Source: Prevotellaceae bacterium (GTDB lineage Bacteria > Bacteroidota > Bacteroidia > Bacteroidales > UBA932). Taken from it: a stretch of DNA of 32,124 nucleotides. Positions 30,912-32,124 of the stretch are shown piece by piece. Made by a program: the position numbers and the translations under genes. Below the pieces are notes generated by a model that saw only the letters and a list, made by a program, of their open reading frames with translations, ran no database searches and was not told the DNA's origin. The stretch spans positions 1 through 32,124 of the forward strand of contig JAISPX010000087.1 of assembly GCA_031274595.1 (NCBI GenBank), written 5' to 3'. Each line of letters starts with the position of its first letter. Within the stretch, counting starts at the first letter, position 1.

Positions 30912-31886
30912 ATGGAAAATACATACAAAAAAATTCATCAATCAGCCATAGTTGTTGATTTACATAATGATTACATGGAAGAACGAGTTCATCATTCCGA
31001 ACATCGTTTGTATGCCAACAATAAACATCATACAGATGTTGCCCGATTGAAAGAAGGCGGCGTAAATGTTCAGTTTTTTGTGATATGGACACGTCCTGAC
31101 GAACATGACGACCATTTTTCGCGCTCGCTTGAACTTATTGATATTCTCGAAGCGGATATTGCCGAGTGCAAAGGCGAAATAGAAATTGCAAAAAATTATA
31201 ATGATATTATTAAAATTGTAGATAAAGAAAAAATCGCAGCCGTATTGTGCCTCGAAGGCGGGCAATTGATTGGTAATGATATCGAAAACATAAACAAACT
31301 TTACCAGCGAGGAATGCGTTATCTTACACTTGCATGGAATTATGGAACAGACTGGTGCGGCGGAGCAAATGACAATGAAAACAAAGGTTTGGCAGAGTTT
31401 GGCAAACAAGTTATTGATTGTTTAAATCAACTTGGAGTGATGATAGATGTTTCGCATGTGAATAAAAAATCGCTTGAAGATGTTCTTAATTACACCGATG
31501 CGACAGTAATTGCAACACATTCTGGCGCTTATGGCGCAAACAACAGCAAACGCAATTTAAACGATGAACACATAAAAGAAATTGCGCGGCGCGGTGGAGT
31601 CATAGGCTCTGTTTTTTATCCTTATTTTTTGAATAATACCGACAAAGCAACAATAAAAGATGTGATGAATCATATTAATTACATTCGTAATCTCACAGGC
31701 AATGTTGATTGTATTGCGCTTGGCTCCGATTTTGATGGAATTGATATTACACCTGTGGGATTAGAAAATGTTTCAAAATTCCCGAACCTCACAAAAGCCT
31801 TGTTTGACGAAGGTTACACAATAGATGAGATAACAAAAATACTCGGAACAAACGCTTTAAGAGTTTTTAAAAATATTTGCGGCTGA
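30912..31886 (+). CDS. Membrane-dipeptidase family (peptidase M19)
   Basis: 324 residues, family length. Zinc ligands of the TIM-barrel M19 site: DLHND near the N-terminus (His and Asp), Glu in CLEGGQ, His in DVSHVN, His in ATHSGAYG, and Asp in GSDFDGID. No signal peptide, so cytoplasmic is most likely. Hydrolyses dipeptides, possibly including D-amino-acid or modified dipeptides. Probably transcribed with purS. Confidence 0.92.
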   Translation: MENTYKKIHQSAIVVDLHNDYMEERVHHSEHRLYANNKHHTDVARLKEGGVNVQFFVIWTRPDEHDDHFSRSLELIDILEADIAECKGEIEIAKNYNDIIKIVDKEKIAAVLCLEGGQLIGNDIENINKLYQRGMRYLTLAWNYGTDWCGGANDNENKGLAEFGKQVIDCLNQLGVMIDVSHVNKKSLEDVLNYTDATVIATHSGAYGANNSKRNLNDEHIKEIARRGGVIGSVFYPYFLNNTDKATIKDVMNHINYIRNLTGNVDCIALGSDFDGIDITPVGLENVSKFPNLTKALFDEGYTIDEITKILGTNALRVFKNICG

Positions 31887-32124
31887 CAAAAAATAATCTA
31901 ATAGTAAATAATAAAATAAATAACCGCTGCGCTTTAATTGCTCCTACTTGTAGGTTCTCAATGACGACAAATCACTTTCAACTTTACAAACTTTATAAAA
32001 AATAAAAATGATTACCGTATATGATACCTAAAATGATTTTTATATGAAACAGCAGCAATTAACAACCTGTCAAACTGTTTTTCACCGAAGTATCGCCGGT
32101 TAAACTTATAACAAAATTCATTGA

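Noticed and set aside
31887-32124. A feature in the last 238 bp
   Set aside because: Only a small CCTAC/GTAGG inverted repeat is seen, with no T-run and no frame; nothing supportable.
1-32124. tRNA or rRNA genes
   Set aside because: No tRNA-like cloverleaf or rRNA sequence was recognised on either strand, and none at the element junctions.

Overview
The window reads as part of a Bacteroidota (probably Bacteroidales) genome. Evidence: low GC with A/T-rich intergenic DNA, weak Shine-Dalgarno sequences, and at least five promoters with the Bacteroidota architecture TTG-N19/20-TAnnTTTG. The chromosomal genes (rsmF, rsmG, an ECF sigma factor, cca, a YjjG-type HAD phosphatase, glutaminyl cyclase, pssA, purS, M19 dipeptidase) fit this.

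Layout. (1) 1-714: the start of an ABC-F ATPase gene, conspicuously GC-rich and cut by the window edge. (2) 715-1440: gene-free DNA holding palindromes, three 23-bp repeats and a MITE-like element. (3) About 1440-19600: a phage-like mobile element, almost entirely on the minus strand. Read right to left (its direction of transcription) it has a divergent repressor/regulator switch with two operators (18773-18904), a run of tightly coupled small early genes, a 1283-residue primase-helicase, an iteron palindrome that looks like a replication origin (11411-11691), a capsid module (protease-scaffold fusion, major capsid protein), a packaging module (two small-terminase-like proteins, large terminase, a PLD-like protein), a structured non-coding segment (3540-4020), two accessory genes and a HicAB toxin-antitoxin pair. 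(4) 19689-31886: ordinary chromosomal genes, with a second MITE-like copy, a poly-C tract inside a small ORF, and a strong candidate small RNA at about 28463-28578.

The most notable feature is what the element lacks. Between the two flanks I find a capsid protein, maturation protease, scaffold, large terminase, primase-helicase, probable origin and lysogeny switch. I find no integrase, portal, recognisable tail fibre or tape measure, or lysis gene. That is either a deletion remnant of a prophage or a satellite that builds or remodels capsids and depends on a helper phage, comparable in principle to capsid-forming phage-inducible chromosomal islands. The intact frames and preserved regulatory sites favour a functional element; the missing portal and integrase are the main arguments against.

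How the parts would work: the CI-like repressor (18905) would bind the two AGTC-N7-GACT operators and hold the leftward promoter off. On derepression the early operon supplies regulators, small zinc-binding proteins and the primase-helicase, which would replicate from the iteron region just downstream. Late genes then supply capsid and packaging proteins. HicAB under its own promoter would stabilise the element.
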